Of a stretch of 64,000 nucleotides of DNA, positions 1-11,822 are shown piece by piece; within the stretch, counting starts at the first letter, position 1, and each line of letters opens with the position of its first letter. The position numbers and the translations under genes were made by a program. The notes under the pieces are model-generated. The model saw only the letters and a program-made list of their open reading frames with translations, searched no databases and was not told the DNA's origin. The DNA is taken from positions 62,001 to 126,000 of the forward strand of contig JAJEKV010000329.1 in the NCBI GenBank assembly GCA_021234155.1, in the 5' to 3' direction. The DNA is from Isoetes taiwanensis (lineage: Eukaryota; Streptophyta; Lycopodiopsida; Isoetales; Isoetaceae).

Positions 1-339
1 CATCACCGTGATGGTGATCCGAAGTTTGTTGGGTTGTTTATCATGCATGAAAGGATCAAAGAATAAAACTGCCATTTGTATTTGGGCAATGTATATCATA
101 CTTTCTTGGGTTTTCAAAGCAATTCTACACCAGAAAAAGCTTTTTCTCACAAATCCATGACGTATCCCATCCTCATCTCGAATTTTATGCCAAATTTGAG
201 CACCCTAAAGCAGCCACAGATGATGTCAATGTTGGGTCTGCCATCCGAAATGCCTTGGAAGGTCATTTTTTGTAAGGTAACAGTGGATGGGCCAATACCT
301 CCCCAAGAATCTGGATGAGGCAAACGACTTTAATTATTT

Positions 340-760
340 TACGCAAAAGTATGGCTATGGCATTTCGTGAGCAAAGAACGGGAGATTTGGGGCAGAATCG
401 ACATTCTTGCCAACAAGAAAAGATTGTAAAGCACGGCACTTTGGCACAACCTCACTTTGACACGTCGTCTCCGCTTGCTCCAATGGCATAGAACGGTGTT
501 CGTGCAAGTATGATTGTGGCTTTTTCTTCTTCGACGAAACAAAACTTGTTTTTGGTCTTTACTCCTTTCCCAGAGCCGATATTGAATTTGCCATGCTTGC
601 ATGCTAGGCAAACACATTCTCGCTCTTTTCACTACCATTGGTCAATGTACAAATGCAATTCTTGACTTAGTCCATTCTGACCTTTATGGGCCAGTTGGAG
701 CTTCCCAAGCAGATCTAGCACCACTATTATATATCATTCATTGATGATTTTGAAATAGAA
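340..760 (+). pseudogene. Copia integrase remnant
   Basis: This is a decayed piece of a Copia polyprotein covering the end of the gag-pre-integrase zone and the start of the integrase core. Read across frames it gives a Cys/His-like stretch, then LVHSDLYGPVG at about 655-690, then a FIDDF-like stretch near 730. The LVHSD...GP motif typically opens the Copia integrase core. Frameshifts and stops break every frame, so no protein can be made. No LTR could be tied to it. The nearest related fragments in this window are at 14.6, 21, 22.8 and 62 kb. Confidence 0.5.
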
Positions 761-1309
761 CTACTATCTATTTTTGAAGAAGAAAAGCCGTGCCTTTGAT
801 GCATTCAATCTTTTTTTTAGCCTTTGAAGCAGAAGTTTCATTAAAGTTGGAATTTTAAGACAAGTTGGAATAATTTTTATATAGTATACCTTTGAGGGTT
901 ATGTATACCTCAATACTTATAGTAATGCAGTTATGTGTGTATTACAAAAGGTTATGTATACCGTTGTATACAACACAACCGGGGATTACAATAAGATAAC
1001 AAGTACTATTATTCTTCTACTACATCGAATGATCGAAACCCGTTAGGCGCCCCAGATCCTTTTCATCATGAACATTTGATACTTCTATTCCATATGAGAT
1101 GGATGATAACATCCAAGGACTGTGATAATGGCGGAGGATTGAGAGCAAAAGCAGGGAGCCAGGCCTTCAAGCGGTATAACTCGCCGGGCACCGCTTGAAG
1201 TCCTCATGATTCATCTTGCAAGTGATAGAATCACGTTCAAGACTGCACGCGCCATAGCTAGATCGGAGGCCAATGTTGTCACGACTGGGCAATTTGATAT
1301 ATATTTATA
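760..1309. other. AT-rich non-coding stretch
   Basis: No gene is recognised here. The sequence is AT-rich, with repeats of GTATACC-type words between 880 and 970. It could be degraded LTR sequence belonging to the Copia fragment upstream, but no TG...CA ends could be placed. Confidence 0.4.
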
Positions 1310-1387
1310 CCCACCAAAATTATTGATGGTATATACCCACCAAAATTATTGATGGTATATACCCACCAAAATTATTGATAGTATATA
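1310..1387. repeat. 26-bp tandem repeat, three copies
   Basis: Three head-to-tail copies of a 26-bp unit beginning CCCACCAAAATTATTGAT start at 1310, 1336 and 1362. The first two are identical; the third carries a single change in its second half. No gene overlaps. Confidence 0.95.
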
Positions 1388-1449
1388 CATAGAAATTATT
1401 GGATCATATACATGTATGGTACTCATATAATGGCAATGAACACCAATAA

Positions 1450-2310
1450 TTCCTCACATCAATAATTTTACTTCACTATGTGACTCCATTCTAATTGGTA
1501 GAGGTCATTCATCTCCTATGGCTTCCTTTGCCCGATCGTCAGGAGAACATCCAAACCATCAAGTGCTACATGAGCTACAATGATCTATATGATTGCGTGA
1601 TAAAGGGTGTCAAACTTGATCCATGGCTGCAATCCAAAGCAGATGGTCCTGCGAGTGGTTGCAGGAAGCTCAATCGTGTTGTGATCCACCTATATTGGCT
1701 TCCCCGATCGAGATCTATGAGCTGAATGCCATCACCTCGCAGTGTTGATGATGAGTGAATCGTTGATGATCCTGTATACACCAAGTATGATATAATAATA
1801 TAAGCACTTATGATTTGTGTATGTTAAGTATGATATAATAATATAAGCATAGTGAATATTAGTTGATGTATAGAATCGAGTAACTAAATATTTCATACTT
1901 GTAATGAAAGTGCATGATACTTACAATAATGGGCTTACAGCCTACCCCAATAATTCACATCAATAATTTTACTTCACTATAAAAGCGGCCCATTCGGGGC
2001 TAGGAGGTCATTCATCTCTCATGGATTATTCTTCTTCTCGTTTCACTACATCGAGGCGATCAAGTGCTCAATGAGCTACACCGATCTTGTGGGTTGGGTT
2101 GTGATAGGGTATTCTTCTTGATCCCTAGCCAATGGTGTGCCTGATTCGTAGTTCTGGGTCGATTCGTAAGTTATGATCCACCCATTTGGCTTCCCGAGTT
2201 AATAGCTATGAGATAAGTGGGATCACCAAAGTATAATGATGATGAGTGAATCACCATATAAGCACTTTCACCATCCTATCTATGAATCATGTATGCATTT
2301 ATATATTAAA
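1450..2310. repeat. Diverged direct repeat of about 400-500 bp
   Basis: Two related segments lie in direct orientation, about 1453-1860 and 1955-2300. Both open with CATCAATAATTTTACTTCAC, followed by GAGGTCATTCATCTC, and both later carry TGATCCACC, TTGGCTTCCC and GATGATGAGTGAATC in the same order. They differ by many substitutions and small indels. They could be a tandem duplication or two eroded LTRs. No coding sequence between them is recognised. Confidence 0.7.
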
Positions 2311-3100
2311 GATGTAAGCAATTATATATGATCTACATTATATCAATGTACAAGATCTTATGTATTAAGATGAAAGATATGTATTACAAGTACAAGATCT
2401 CATGTATTAAGATGAACAATGTGCTATGTCTTTCCACATGTCTACAATATATTTTGGAATTTTTCTTTTCGCCTCTTGCCATTGGCATCCCAAGCATAAT
2501 GAATAGCATCTAAATTTTCGTTACCTTGAAGGATCGAAAGGATTAGGCTAACGCTTTACTTAAGCCTTTGTAGTCCCTCCAAAGAAGCTTCCACCAGATA
2601 TATAAATATGGCCAAAATATGTAGATTCTCGATCAAGAACAATATTCTCCTCGTGCATATCCTAACCAAGTGGCAAAGTGTTATCATCTCCGTGTCCGAC
2701 TAGAAACAAACATACCCTTTGTCACATGTACGTGAGGATCAAACTCTTCAAGAGGCAACACTCGACGGGCCATCCGACGGGCCACAATAAGATGGTAAAG
2801 GTCGCGTGACTAAGGCAGATATCGCCGACCTCCTCGAACAAATGTTGTTTGTTCTAGAGGAGCTTGTCTTGTTTTGGCAAAATGCATCATTTTGAGGACG
2901 CCTTGGAGCAACATCCTCCAAAGAGATAAGAAGTCGGGCTCCAATACTCAACACTTGCCGGTATTGCCTTGCAAACAAGCTACTTTGATTCTTACATATG
3001 TCCTTCCATAGGGAGATGTATTTGTTGATGCTATCCTTCAACCCCGAAGATCCTTCAATGTTGGTCTAGGAGGAATATTTTGTGGCACACCACTTGGCAG
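2310..3100. other. No recognised gene
   Basis: AT-rich sequence with short repeats of the word CAAGATCT(C/T)ATGTATTAAGATGAA near 2350 and 2395. Nothing coding is recognised here. The minus-strand DUF7869 relic begins to its right. Confidence 0.4.
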
Positions 3101-3102
3101 CA

Positions 3103-5335
3103 TTAATGACCATGTTCATCCTCTTTCCACATTCTAACTCCCCGAGAATCGCTGAAGGTACTCTTTATGTGTAGGACGATTTTGTATTGCATAATGTGCC
3201 AATCTCCCCGCCATCTTAAATTTGAAGAGCAATGGTTCAATATGCCCAACCAGGCGTTGGCCTTTATGTGGATGAATCCCTTCACAAAAGCCTTCCAATT
3301 TGGAACTTCATCAATAAAGTATGGAATTGAGATTTTGCATTGCACTTGCTGAACAAGTAAAGTAGCTCGTAGTGTCAAAGCATCCGATGAACTCATCAAG
3401 GTTGAAAAATTTCCAAATAAAGCATCAATATCATCATGGGTGTAGCCGACCATCATAAAGCCCACTTGGATCTCATCAAAGACCTTAAGCCAAGTCAAAT
3501 AAGATAAGTATGAAAAGACATACCTATTTTTGTTTTGCCCTGATGCATTATCAAGTTGCAAATAGAGATTTCGGGGGAGAGGGTTGAACACCTCAGATTC
3601 GTTGTAGTTGAAGCATTTGGCAATACTTCCGCCATAGAAGCAAGTTTGTTCTTCAAAGGATTGGTATCCTTGATCTGCTTGCATCCATTTGCAATCTGGA
3701 AGGCTTACTTCCACATAAGTCACCTATCTTGTCCTCTTGTACCAATTTCAAGTTATGCAATATCCTAGAAAGTGAACCAATGTGGAAGTTTGAATCATCT
3801 TTCCATAAATCAAGTGAAAAATGACCATAGGCACGACCACCATGCCCATGATCAGAGCTTCTGCCAAACCGCTCTTCAAGCGATCACCTCTCCATACTGA
3901 TTTTGCTAGATGATGACTTTAGGCACTAAAAAGTCTTAACTCCGATCCATCTTATCATGTATTATACATAGATGATTTTCGTGAGACCGCTGTGACAAAG
4001 CTCTCCAATGCCAATATTGACTTCTCCGCAAGAGCGTTGTTTCTAGCATATGAGACCGACGTTGAATTGCAAGATTTCTCTCTCTCTCTCGTATCTTTTG
4101 TTTTTTCCCACGCTTAATTACCACGCAGATGTTGCATTTAGAGAAGGTCATTTTTTTGCAATGCTAACATCCGGAAATTCTCTTTTCCATATAATAAAAA
4201 GAGTTCAAGGCTACAGTTGTTCCTGTAAGCTCTTCAACGACATCACCAACTTCTTTATGTATAAGCTTCTTATTAAGAATGGAAGGAAGCTTGCGTACAT
4301 TTTCTCTTACATCATCTCTACCTCTTTTTTGCTCCTATGGGGAATACTTTCAAAGATTCTCCGAATGAATCATCTAGCACACATTCGTGGCCAATGTAGA
4401 AGATCTAGGCTTCTTAGAGCCAGATACCATGTTCACCTACCTTTCCACCTGCTTCAAATCTATTTCTCCAATTGTATAATGTTGACTGACTGATACCTAA
4501 AGCCATAGCGGCCACCCAAATGCATTGAATTCCATCCCCTTGAGCACTATCCTGCCCCTCCCCCCTTCTCTGTGTAAGTCACACCTCAAAGACGTCAAAA
4601 AAATACGTGAACCCTTTGCATTGTATGGTTGGGATAAAAATTCTTTTCTTAATTCAACGCATTTGATGCTTGGTAAGTTTCTTGTTGCAAGTATTTTTGC
4701 AGCAGAGTTTGACTTCATAAACTTGTTGATGGAAGTTGTGGAGCATAGCCGCTCCTCTTTGCTCTTTCCCTTGGGCTCTCTTGGAATTCTTTTTGTATAA
4801 GTATACTTCCTTTTCGCTTGAATTGAGCCACGAATGTTGTCGTCAAATGATTCTAGCTCAGATCCTCATTTTATTTAGCTTCTCGAGCTTTGGATGTTGT
4901 GAGGCAGTCCTTCCATCCCGCAAAGATCACATCGCTATTTTCCCATTGTACAAGTGCATTTTCTGCTGGCCTTTCTGCACAAGCATGACATTTGAGATCC
5001 TCTGTAAGTAGTGCGGGAAGGACCTTTCCCACACAAAGGCCCACCTTTGAGTCTCCTAAAAATTCATCGTCAACAACATATCAGGGATCATCAAGACAAT
5101 TATGGCCTCTCAGATATTTACTTCGGGTCACATGCATGAAGAATGTGACAATGCTTATCCAAGAGCTCAGTTCTTGAGAAACTAGGTGGTGGTTCATCAT
5201 CATCTGATGCTATTCTGCGAGGAAAACTAGTAGCTAGATCCACTATAGGATCAATTTCTTCATCTGCATCTGACACTGCCTCTACAGATTCTATATTCGA
5301 GGTCAGTGGTGGAGTAGCTAAATCAATGGCATGAT
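3103..5335 (-). pseudogene. DUF7869-type transposon-derived protein, decayed
   Basis: A broken minus-strand gene of the DUF7869 family, which is probably transposase-related. The best open part (3103-3723, 206 codons) has LYLQLDNASGQNKNRYVFSYL followed by GYTHDDIDALFGNF; the family hallmarks are QLDN...NKN and VGHTH.DID..F. Upstream, in other frames, are a Cys-containing segment (FSKCNICVVIKRGK, about 4140-4100) and an IIHDKMDRS segment near 3950 that matches the family's II.DGMDQ. A further piece at about 4500-4720 ends near GMEFNAFGW, and an acidic N-terminal stretch lies at 5110-5330. The second His of the GHTH motif is kept; the first Gly-His pair is Gly-Tyr here. Several frameshifts and stops separate the segments, so it is inactive as it stands. 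Confidence 0.75.
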
Positions 5336-5344
5336 ATCTTACAT

Positions 5345-5970
5345 CCCGCCGAGGCCATTCGATAAACGTGCCTACGCCTCTTCAATGTTGTCCGCTGACC
5401 AAAGACATGGAATCTAAGGATGTGGGTAGGCACTACAGCCTCTGTGAACTTGCACCGCTCACGTTGAGTGCGCCAACATTCTTCCCATGGATGCAAGTTC
5501 TATCCACCAAGATACCATTACCAACCACGAGATATTATCGACTAGGTTCACAATATTCTCTCGTGGCCGCCATCGCTTGAAGGAGCTGAAGAAAATGTAC
5601 TTATTAATCGAAGTCCGATGATGATGTAGAGGGACTATTAGGCAAGTTGGGGGTCACCGAAAGATCGACGTTCCGGATGACACGGTGATGAGGCGATTTC
5701 ACAAGATCTTACTTGATTTCGAGGCCATTCAATAAATGTCCCCACGGCCCCAAAGAATGTTATTCAGGTTCAAGACACGGAATGGGAAGCCCATGGGGGG
5801 GCACTATGACTTCAGTGACCTCCACGACCACATTGCACCATGCAATGTTCCACGCCATCACGGATGGCCTCTATGCAATTCATGTCCCCTGGCAACAACC
5901 ACATCCCCATGGACAAGGTTACGCAACATAGTTAAGGACATGCAACCATCGATGACATAAACATAGTCGA
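5345..5970. repeat. Diverged direct repeat, about 370 bp apart
   Basis: The word GAGGCCATTC(G/A)ATAAA and the roughly 60 bases after it occur at about 5350 and again at about 5720, with many differences. Open stretches here look non-coding. It may be a duplicated piece of the neighbouring DUF7869 element. Confidence 0.45.
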
Positions 5971-6011
5971 AAATAACGTGAAAATATAGAAGAAATTGGA
6001 AGGCATGGGTC

Positions 6012-6150
6012 AAATGGCGCAGCTGCTCCATTTACTTAAATGGGCTTATCGGCGCCATTTACACGTAAATAAGCGTGCTGCTTATTTAATTTAATCCGTG
6101 AATGGGGGGCGCCATGCCATTTTCCTTTAAATGGAGCAGCTGCCCCATTT
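6012..6150. repeat. Cluster of four short palindromes
   Basis: Four imperfect palindromes of 21-23 bp lie at 6012-6033, 6038-6060, 6067-6087 and 6129-6150. Three follow the pattern AAATGG(C/A)GC...GC(G/C)CCATTT; the third is AAATAAGC...GCTTATTT. The first and last share the core GCAGCTGC. The same pattern recurs at 7044, 10145, 11801 and 13466-13625. Each could form a hairpin. The function is unknown. Confidence 0.85.
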
Positions 6151-7040
6151 ACAGGTAAATTGCCCATTTACACGTACATGGCATCTTTAATCTAAATGCT
6201 ATATCTAATGTTATGGTATCTTATTACTACAAGATTCAGCAATCAAAGAAAATGTACCCCTCTACTGACGCAAAATAGAGAAGATCTACCCTTCCAAATC
6301 TTAATCTGTTTAGAATTATGGTCAACGCGCAACACACTGAAAAGAATTCTCAGTAAATACACAACATTAACCTATACAATCTACCATCTCCAGTTCCATC
6401 CTACATCAACTACATTGGGAGTACATATTTAACATACTAAAACTGAATAGCCTCTAACCTGGAGGTCATTGAGGATTCCGGATCTGCCATCAGAGAATGC
6501 ACCTCAAGATTGAAGATGAGCGCCTGAAGAAGGACGACGAGCGCAAGTGGGCAAGCAAGCTAGTATCGTCTAAGGAACGGGCGGACAATTTCAAATTTCA
6601 AAATACGGGCGGGCAAATTCAAATTTCAAATTCAAAAGTCAAAAGGGGCGGGCGGGACGGGCGGGAAAATTCAAATTTTCTGAAATTTGGAAAGACGGAC
6701 GGGCGGGAAAATTTCGAAAGCGAGGGCGGGTAAAAGGTTTTTTTCTTTTCCGTGGAGTTATCTTTTTCTTTTCCATCTACTTTTCATTTCATTACTTTTG
6801 CGCCAATGCCTCCGCCTCCCGCCTCCGCCATCCGCCAGCGCCCAGCGCCGTCCGTCAGCGCCTTGCACACTCTCTCTCCTATTCAAACATTTTCTCTCTC
6901 TAGCGCCTGTTGATCCGGGAGCGTTCTGGAAAAAGGTGGAGTAACTTTTATACGGTCCTGTACTTTTATACGCGGTATAAATACAATGGCGCAATCCTCT
7001 CTCAAAATCCAGGAGCCAGGCTCGAGTCGCTATTTGCCTT
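6150..7040. other. G-rich purine tract and non-coding DNA
   Basis: No gene is recognised. From about 6590 to 6735 the sequence carries repeated GGCGGGAAAATTCAAATTT-like words alternating with GACGGGCGGG, a simple imperfect repeat. The open frames across it are products of this low complexity. Confidence 0.5.
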
Positions 7041-7043
7041 ATA

Positions 7044-7141
7044 AAATGGCGCAGGCGTGCTATTTGCATTGTGCTTATGGGTCATGGATGTTAGTGTGCA
7101 CCCGGCTAATACCAGAGACCCATAAGCACCATGCAAATGGC
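7044..7141. repeat. Palindrome followed by a 25-bp stem hairpin
   Basis: A palindrome at 7044-7065 (AAATGGCGC...GCTATTT) runs straight into a longer inverted repeat. The arms at 7059-7083 and 7117-7141 match at 23 of 25 positions around a 33-nt loop. The right arm ends in AAATGGCGC, so the same cap word closes the structure. It belongs to the palindrome family seen from 6 to 13.7 kb. Confidence 0.85.
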
Positions 7142-7144
7142 GCT

Positions 7145-10120
7145 ACCGCTAAAAAATTAACACCATTAAGTACGTTCTCTCAAACCTTATAGTATTTTGC
7201 AAACCTTAATACACAGTATACAAAAACTTGTACATGCATACCCCACAAACGAGGATCGCTATGTATGGTCCAGATCTTGGAATAAAGGGCAAATATGCCC
7301 ATCCAACAGCTCTCGTTGCCCGGAGTAACCCCCCGTGTGAATATGCACCCAAACCAAAGGGGGTTTAAAGGGGGATTTTGATTTAAATGTGTCAAATGCA
7401 ATGGTTTGTGTTAATAATGTTAATGGTTGTTGTGTGTTAATGGTTTGTGTTAACTAAAAATTTTTTTGGCCCCTTCGGGGCCTTAAGGATGGTGTAGGGA
7501 TGGAAGGGCACTAAGAATCCATAAATGCATGTAACAATTTTAGAAACACTCGCATGTAATATGTAATATTGTGCATGTAATATCCGTGCATGTAATATCA
7601 TAATAGAAAATAGTAGTAGAGCTAAAAACAAGCCATTACATTCGAAGTCCTAATATTAAGTGTGACATAATTCCATGATAAATAATAGACAAATGGTAAC
7701 CCATCTTACAATGTCTTATTATCAAATGCTTCGCTCTTGTCAGTAACATAATAAATATGCAACCTAGTCCTATAGCAATTTCTTAGAAAAGCTCTACCAA
7801 CCAGCAACCTCCTTCACAACCAAAGAGAGCAACATGATAATATAAGATAATAACAGGCCCTGGTAATATTTGACACCATTTTGTGTATGATATGTTTACA
7901 TTTCATTTTTCCTCCTGCAACCAAGATAGCTGAAATGTAGAGACTTATACGCAAGAGTATTAGACAAAGAAAAAGCAAGGAAAAGCAACATACATGGCTT
8001 TACCTTGTTGAACATCTTGAATAAACTCAATTCTATCAAAATTGCACACAATCAATCTCATAACTCTAGCTGCGGCCTTATAGGTTCTGAAGGATAATGT
8101 ATAAGCTTGGGCAACCAGTGGATTATAAAGGCTGTCAGGTAATAATGAAGAAAGTTCTAATAAACGATAAGCAGAGAATAAAGAAACATGTAAATGAGCA
8201 CAATCACAAGTTATGCAGCAACAGTCCTGGCCACGAAACGAGGCAATAGGGTTCCCATCCCCACTTCCAAGAGGAAGCCCATACCCACTTCCTCGTGTGA
8301 GCCCCTACCCACCTTTGAGAAGGTCAACCAAGTTCTCCACTAAAAGGATCTAGCCAATCATCTATGCATCAACAACCCAAGCTTTGTTTGCATCAACCGA
8401 AGCTTTATCTAAGGCCCAGCCCAAGCTTTGATAACTACTATTTTCAAACATTTGCATCTCCCTCGAGCTTTATCTAAGGCTCATACTAAGAGAAGATGTG
8501 CTTACTTGCTGGAGCAAGGAAAGCAAAAAATGTGGGATATATTTGATGGGTTTATGCAATGCAAAGTTGATTGCATTCTTGACTTTGATGGGATGATTAG
8601 GTATGAGCAAATCTGAAAGCGTGAGAGCATTTGAGTCGATTAAAGGCTGCCTCGTAAGCCCGATCCATGCAAACACCAGAACTAGAGATGATCACTTTGG
8701 TAACCAAATGAGGAGCCGAATGAGCCACGTGGAAAGCCACAAATCCGCCATAGCTAGTACCGAAAGTAAACCGATTTCATTGTCGATTCATTGTGAAGGA
8801 GGTATGCAAGCATTGGGCTTGAAATATTTCTGATCTTGCGCATTTGGGAGTAGGATTGGCCCAAGAAAATGAGGTCCGGAATGTAGAGAGCAAAATCACC
8901 GAACAAGGAAAGGGATTTCATTCCACCACTCGAGTTCCGTCTCCACCAAAGCCATGGATGATCATAAGATTGGGTTTGCTAGAATGGATGCTCTTTTTCG
9001 AACCCAAAGAATGGATTGTAACTTGCATGTCTTATGATCATCCTTATTCCAATTAAATAGGAAAATAAAGGTCTTAGACAACGTTTGATTGTAAGCACCG
9101 CAATGCCATCAACAACAAAGAAATCATCACATTCCGGATACAACAAGATATAGAGATATGCTAAAACCTTTACAAGGCAAGTTTAAAAAGGATCAACATA
9201 CCAAGGCACATTTTTTCGCCTTTGCAAACCGCACGCATTTCGCTGTCCGTGTTAAATTCACATTGCATGTTAGATTCATGCTTCAATGCTTTTGCAACCA
9301 TACTCTTTGATGGAGCAAGCAACTAAATCGGCGATTTCCACAATATCAAATCTTTCAGCCATAGCCTTTATCATCTGCGAAGACACAATTTCTCGCTACG
9401 TAAATCCAGAGCAAGCAAACATAAAGAATATATGGCATCCCCGCCACGCATTTAACGAACAAGCAGAGAATAATGTATGGAAGTTTGCCACGTAACCAAA
9501 TTGATCGATATCTTCGCGGCTTTTGGCTATGCAATCCGGGTTGGCACCCAACGGTTCGACCTTCTCAAACCAGGAATTGATAGGTGCACATGTGCACGAA
9601 GCACCTTTTGCCTAAATTTCACTTCGCCCTTTTAGATTGGTAAGAGCCCAAAATCGACCCAAAAATCGGCTTTCTTGAGGGGGCACCACCGGATTTTGTT
9701 GCTCTATCCGCAACAACTTGGAAGGCAAGAATAGGACCGTAGATTTTAATTGGATCCTAGATCTTTGCAAAATTTTCACCTGTCAAAGCAGGGATTTAGT
9801 TTAAGCCCACGACAACCACAACAAATAAACCGCCCCTTAGAAATGCATTGCATACGGAACAACCGGGCCGTGGATGAATGAAAAAACTGCCACAGCCCTA
9901 GAAAAAACCTATAATATTAACCTAATATTTGAAACCTAAACCAAAAAAAACATGCAAACAATAAAAGCGCCACAACCACACGATTTTCCTTCTTCTTTGA
10001 AATCAATGGCCAACAAATGGGTGCACTCTAGAAATATCGCTTAGTACGCCCACATGAATACGCGTGAAATCATATGAAAACCATGCCAAAAAGCGATAAA
10101 ATCACAAAAAAACCCTCAAG
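7145..10120. other. About 3 kb without a recognised gene
   Basis: Short open stretches occur on both strands but none resembles a known family. There are small repeats, for example TGTGTTAATGGTT at about 7405-7450 and ATGTAATAT words at 7550-7600. The phrase TTTATCTAAGGC appears twice near 8403 and 8468. This is probably old transposon or intergenic DNA. Confidence 0.45.
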
Positions 10121-10144
10121 TTATAATGCTACATATTTGTTCTA

Positions 10145-10166
10145 AAATGGCGCAGCGCCGCCATTT
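10145..10166. repeat. Palindrome at the upstream edge of the ParB-like gene
   Basis: A 22-bp palindrome of the AAATGGCGC...GCCATTT family lies just before the likely splice acceptor at about 10210, so it is probably intronic or untranslated. Confidence 0.85.
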
Positions 10167-11800
10167 GTCGCTTCATCTTTTTAGGGTCAGCAGAGTTGAT
10201 GTCTCACCACTATATTTTGCAGCGGGCCGGCGATCAAAGAAATGGAACGTGGTAACATCGAGGAGCATAGTCCTCACTGGTAGGTCTTGGTGCATGGAGA
10301 TTGTTAGAGCCATACCCTTGACTGAAGGCGTGGACCCAACGAAGAGAGACAAGAGGAGAGAACTTTGCCTCCCCTCGGGTCAGTCGCAAATAACTGAGTG
10401 TCATCCGCGGGCCCAAATGGGCATCATTGTTAACATGAGGGAAGTCAAGAAACAAGGAAGGCTTGACTTTCTTGGCTGCATAGTGGAAGATCCCGCTGCT
10501 GGCGCGATTGATCTCTACCGCATGGATTTGGCAAATTACAACCGGCTAATCGATGGAGTCGAGCATAAAGGACCAAACGCTGTCGGCCAAAAAAAAAGCT
10601 GGCCGCTGCTATCTTATGAGTCCAGAGAGCAAGCAGATATCAGAGGCACGATAGAGATCCTTAGGGGATTTGGTATTCTGTGAGCGACGATGGACATGTC
10701 GAAAAACTCTGTGTCCTACATTGTCAGAGCGAAGCTCTCAGGCAACATGCCAGCAGTAATGGATAGCAGATGGCTGTTGGGAGAGATGCAGAGGAAAGGT
10801 GTAGAGGTTAAACCAAATACCAGAGCAGCCAAAAGCACAAAGGCAGGTGGAGGAGATGAGCATCAGAGGGTCGCAGAACATGAGGGTGAGAAGGGGGACG
10901 AGCATCAGGAGGAGAAGAGGGATGAGCATGTGGAGGACGTGGAGCACCAACATGGATCTCCTGCGAAGTCCACTGGGAAGCCTGATAGTGAGCGCACTAT
11001 TAGTGACAATAAGGAGGCTACAAAACCGGCAAAAGTGGTAGCTTCCACAGCAGACAGCACACCAGCTAAGAAAAGGAAAGAAACAAAAAGGGAGACACGG
11101 GCAAGGAAGTTGCAGAAGATGGCAGACCTTGAGGTGCCCGAAGAACTAAAGATGGACCGTGATGCCGAAGAGGAAATGGCAGAGGAAACACTAAAAAAAA
11201 TACAGAAGCACGGCCACATGTTCCCTCTTGGCGTCACTTACACAAGACGGATATCCATCTGGGATCTAGAAGAGGCACCACCTAATATGACCGCCAGGGT
11301 TATTAACCCCGAGCATGTTAGGAAGCTTTGCAAATCCTTTGCCGAGGATCCACATGCTGTATTCACACCAGCAGATGTGGTACCCTTTGATCCGGCTACA
11401 AAGGAGTTGTTGACCTGGTCAGAGGAATCAAATCTGGTAGGGAAACGATTCTATAATATAAATGGTAATCATTCGGTCTCTGCTGCTCAAATTGTGTGCC
11501 AGAAGTTGGGGACAGAAGATGCTAGAGTTGAGCTCAGGAAGATCTATACTTTCAGAATATGCAGAGTTCTTTCTGGACAGATCAGTGACCTGGACCTACT
11601 TCAGCTCAGTGTAGACGTCAATGATATTGTAGCCAAAACGGTCTTCAAGGAACCCTATGTGGACCAGATTCATCATCTGCGGAAGCAGTATCAGGAGTGC
11701 GGAAGACCAGCTCCTGCTGGAAAAGGACAGTCTAGAAGTGACGAGTACAAGGTAAGTTCACTTGTGGTACAGTATTACGTTTACATTTACGATTTGGGGC

Positions 11801-11822
11801 AAATGGCGCAGCTGCGCTATTT
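11801..11822. repeat. Palindrome inside the intron of the ParB-like gene
   Basis: A nearly perfect 22-bp palindrome with core GCGCAGCTGCGC sits within the 113-bp intron 11752-11864. It matches 6012-6033 almost exactly, so the family tolerates intron positions. Confidence 0.85.

Noticed and set aside
1310-1387. CRISPR-like array
   Set aside because: The units abut with no unique spacers, and the window is plant nuclear DNA.
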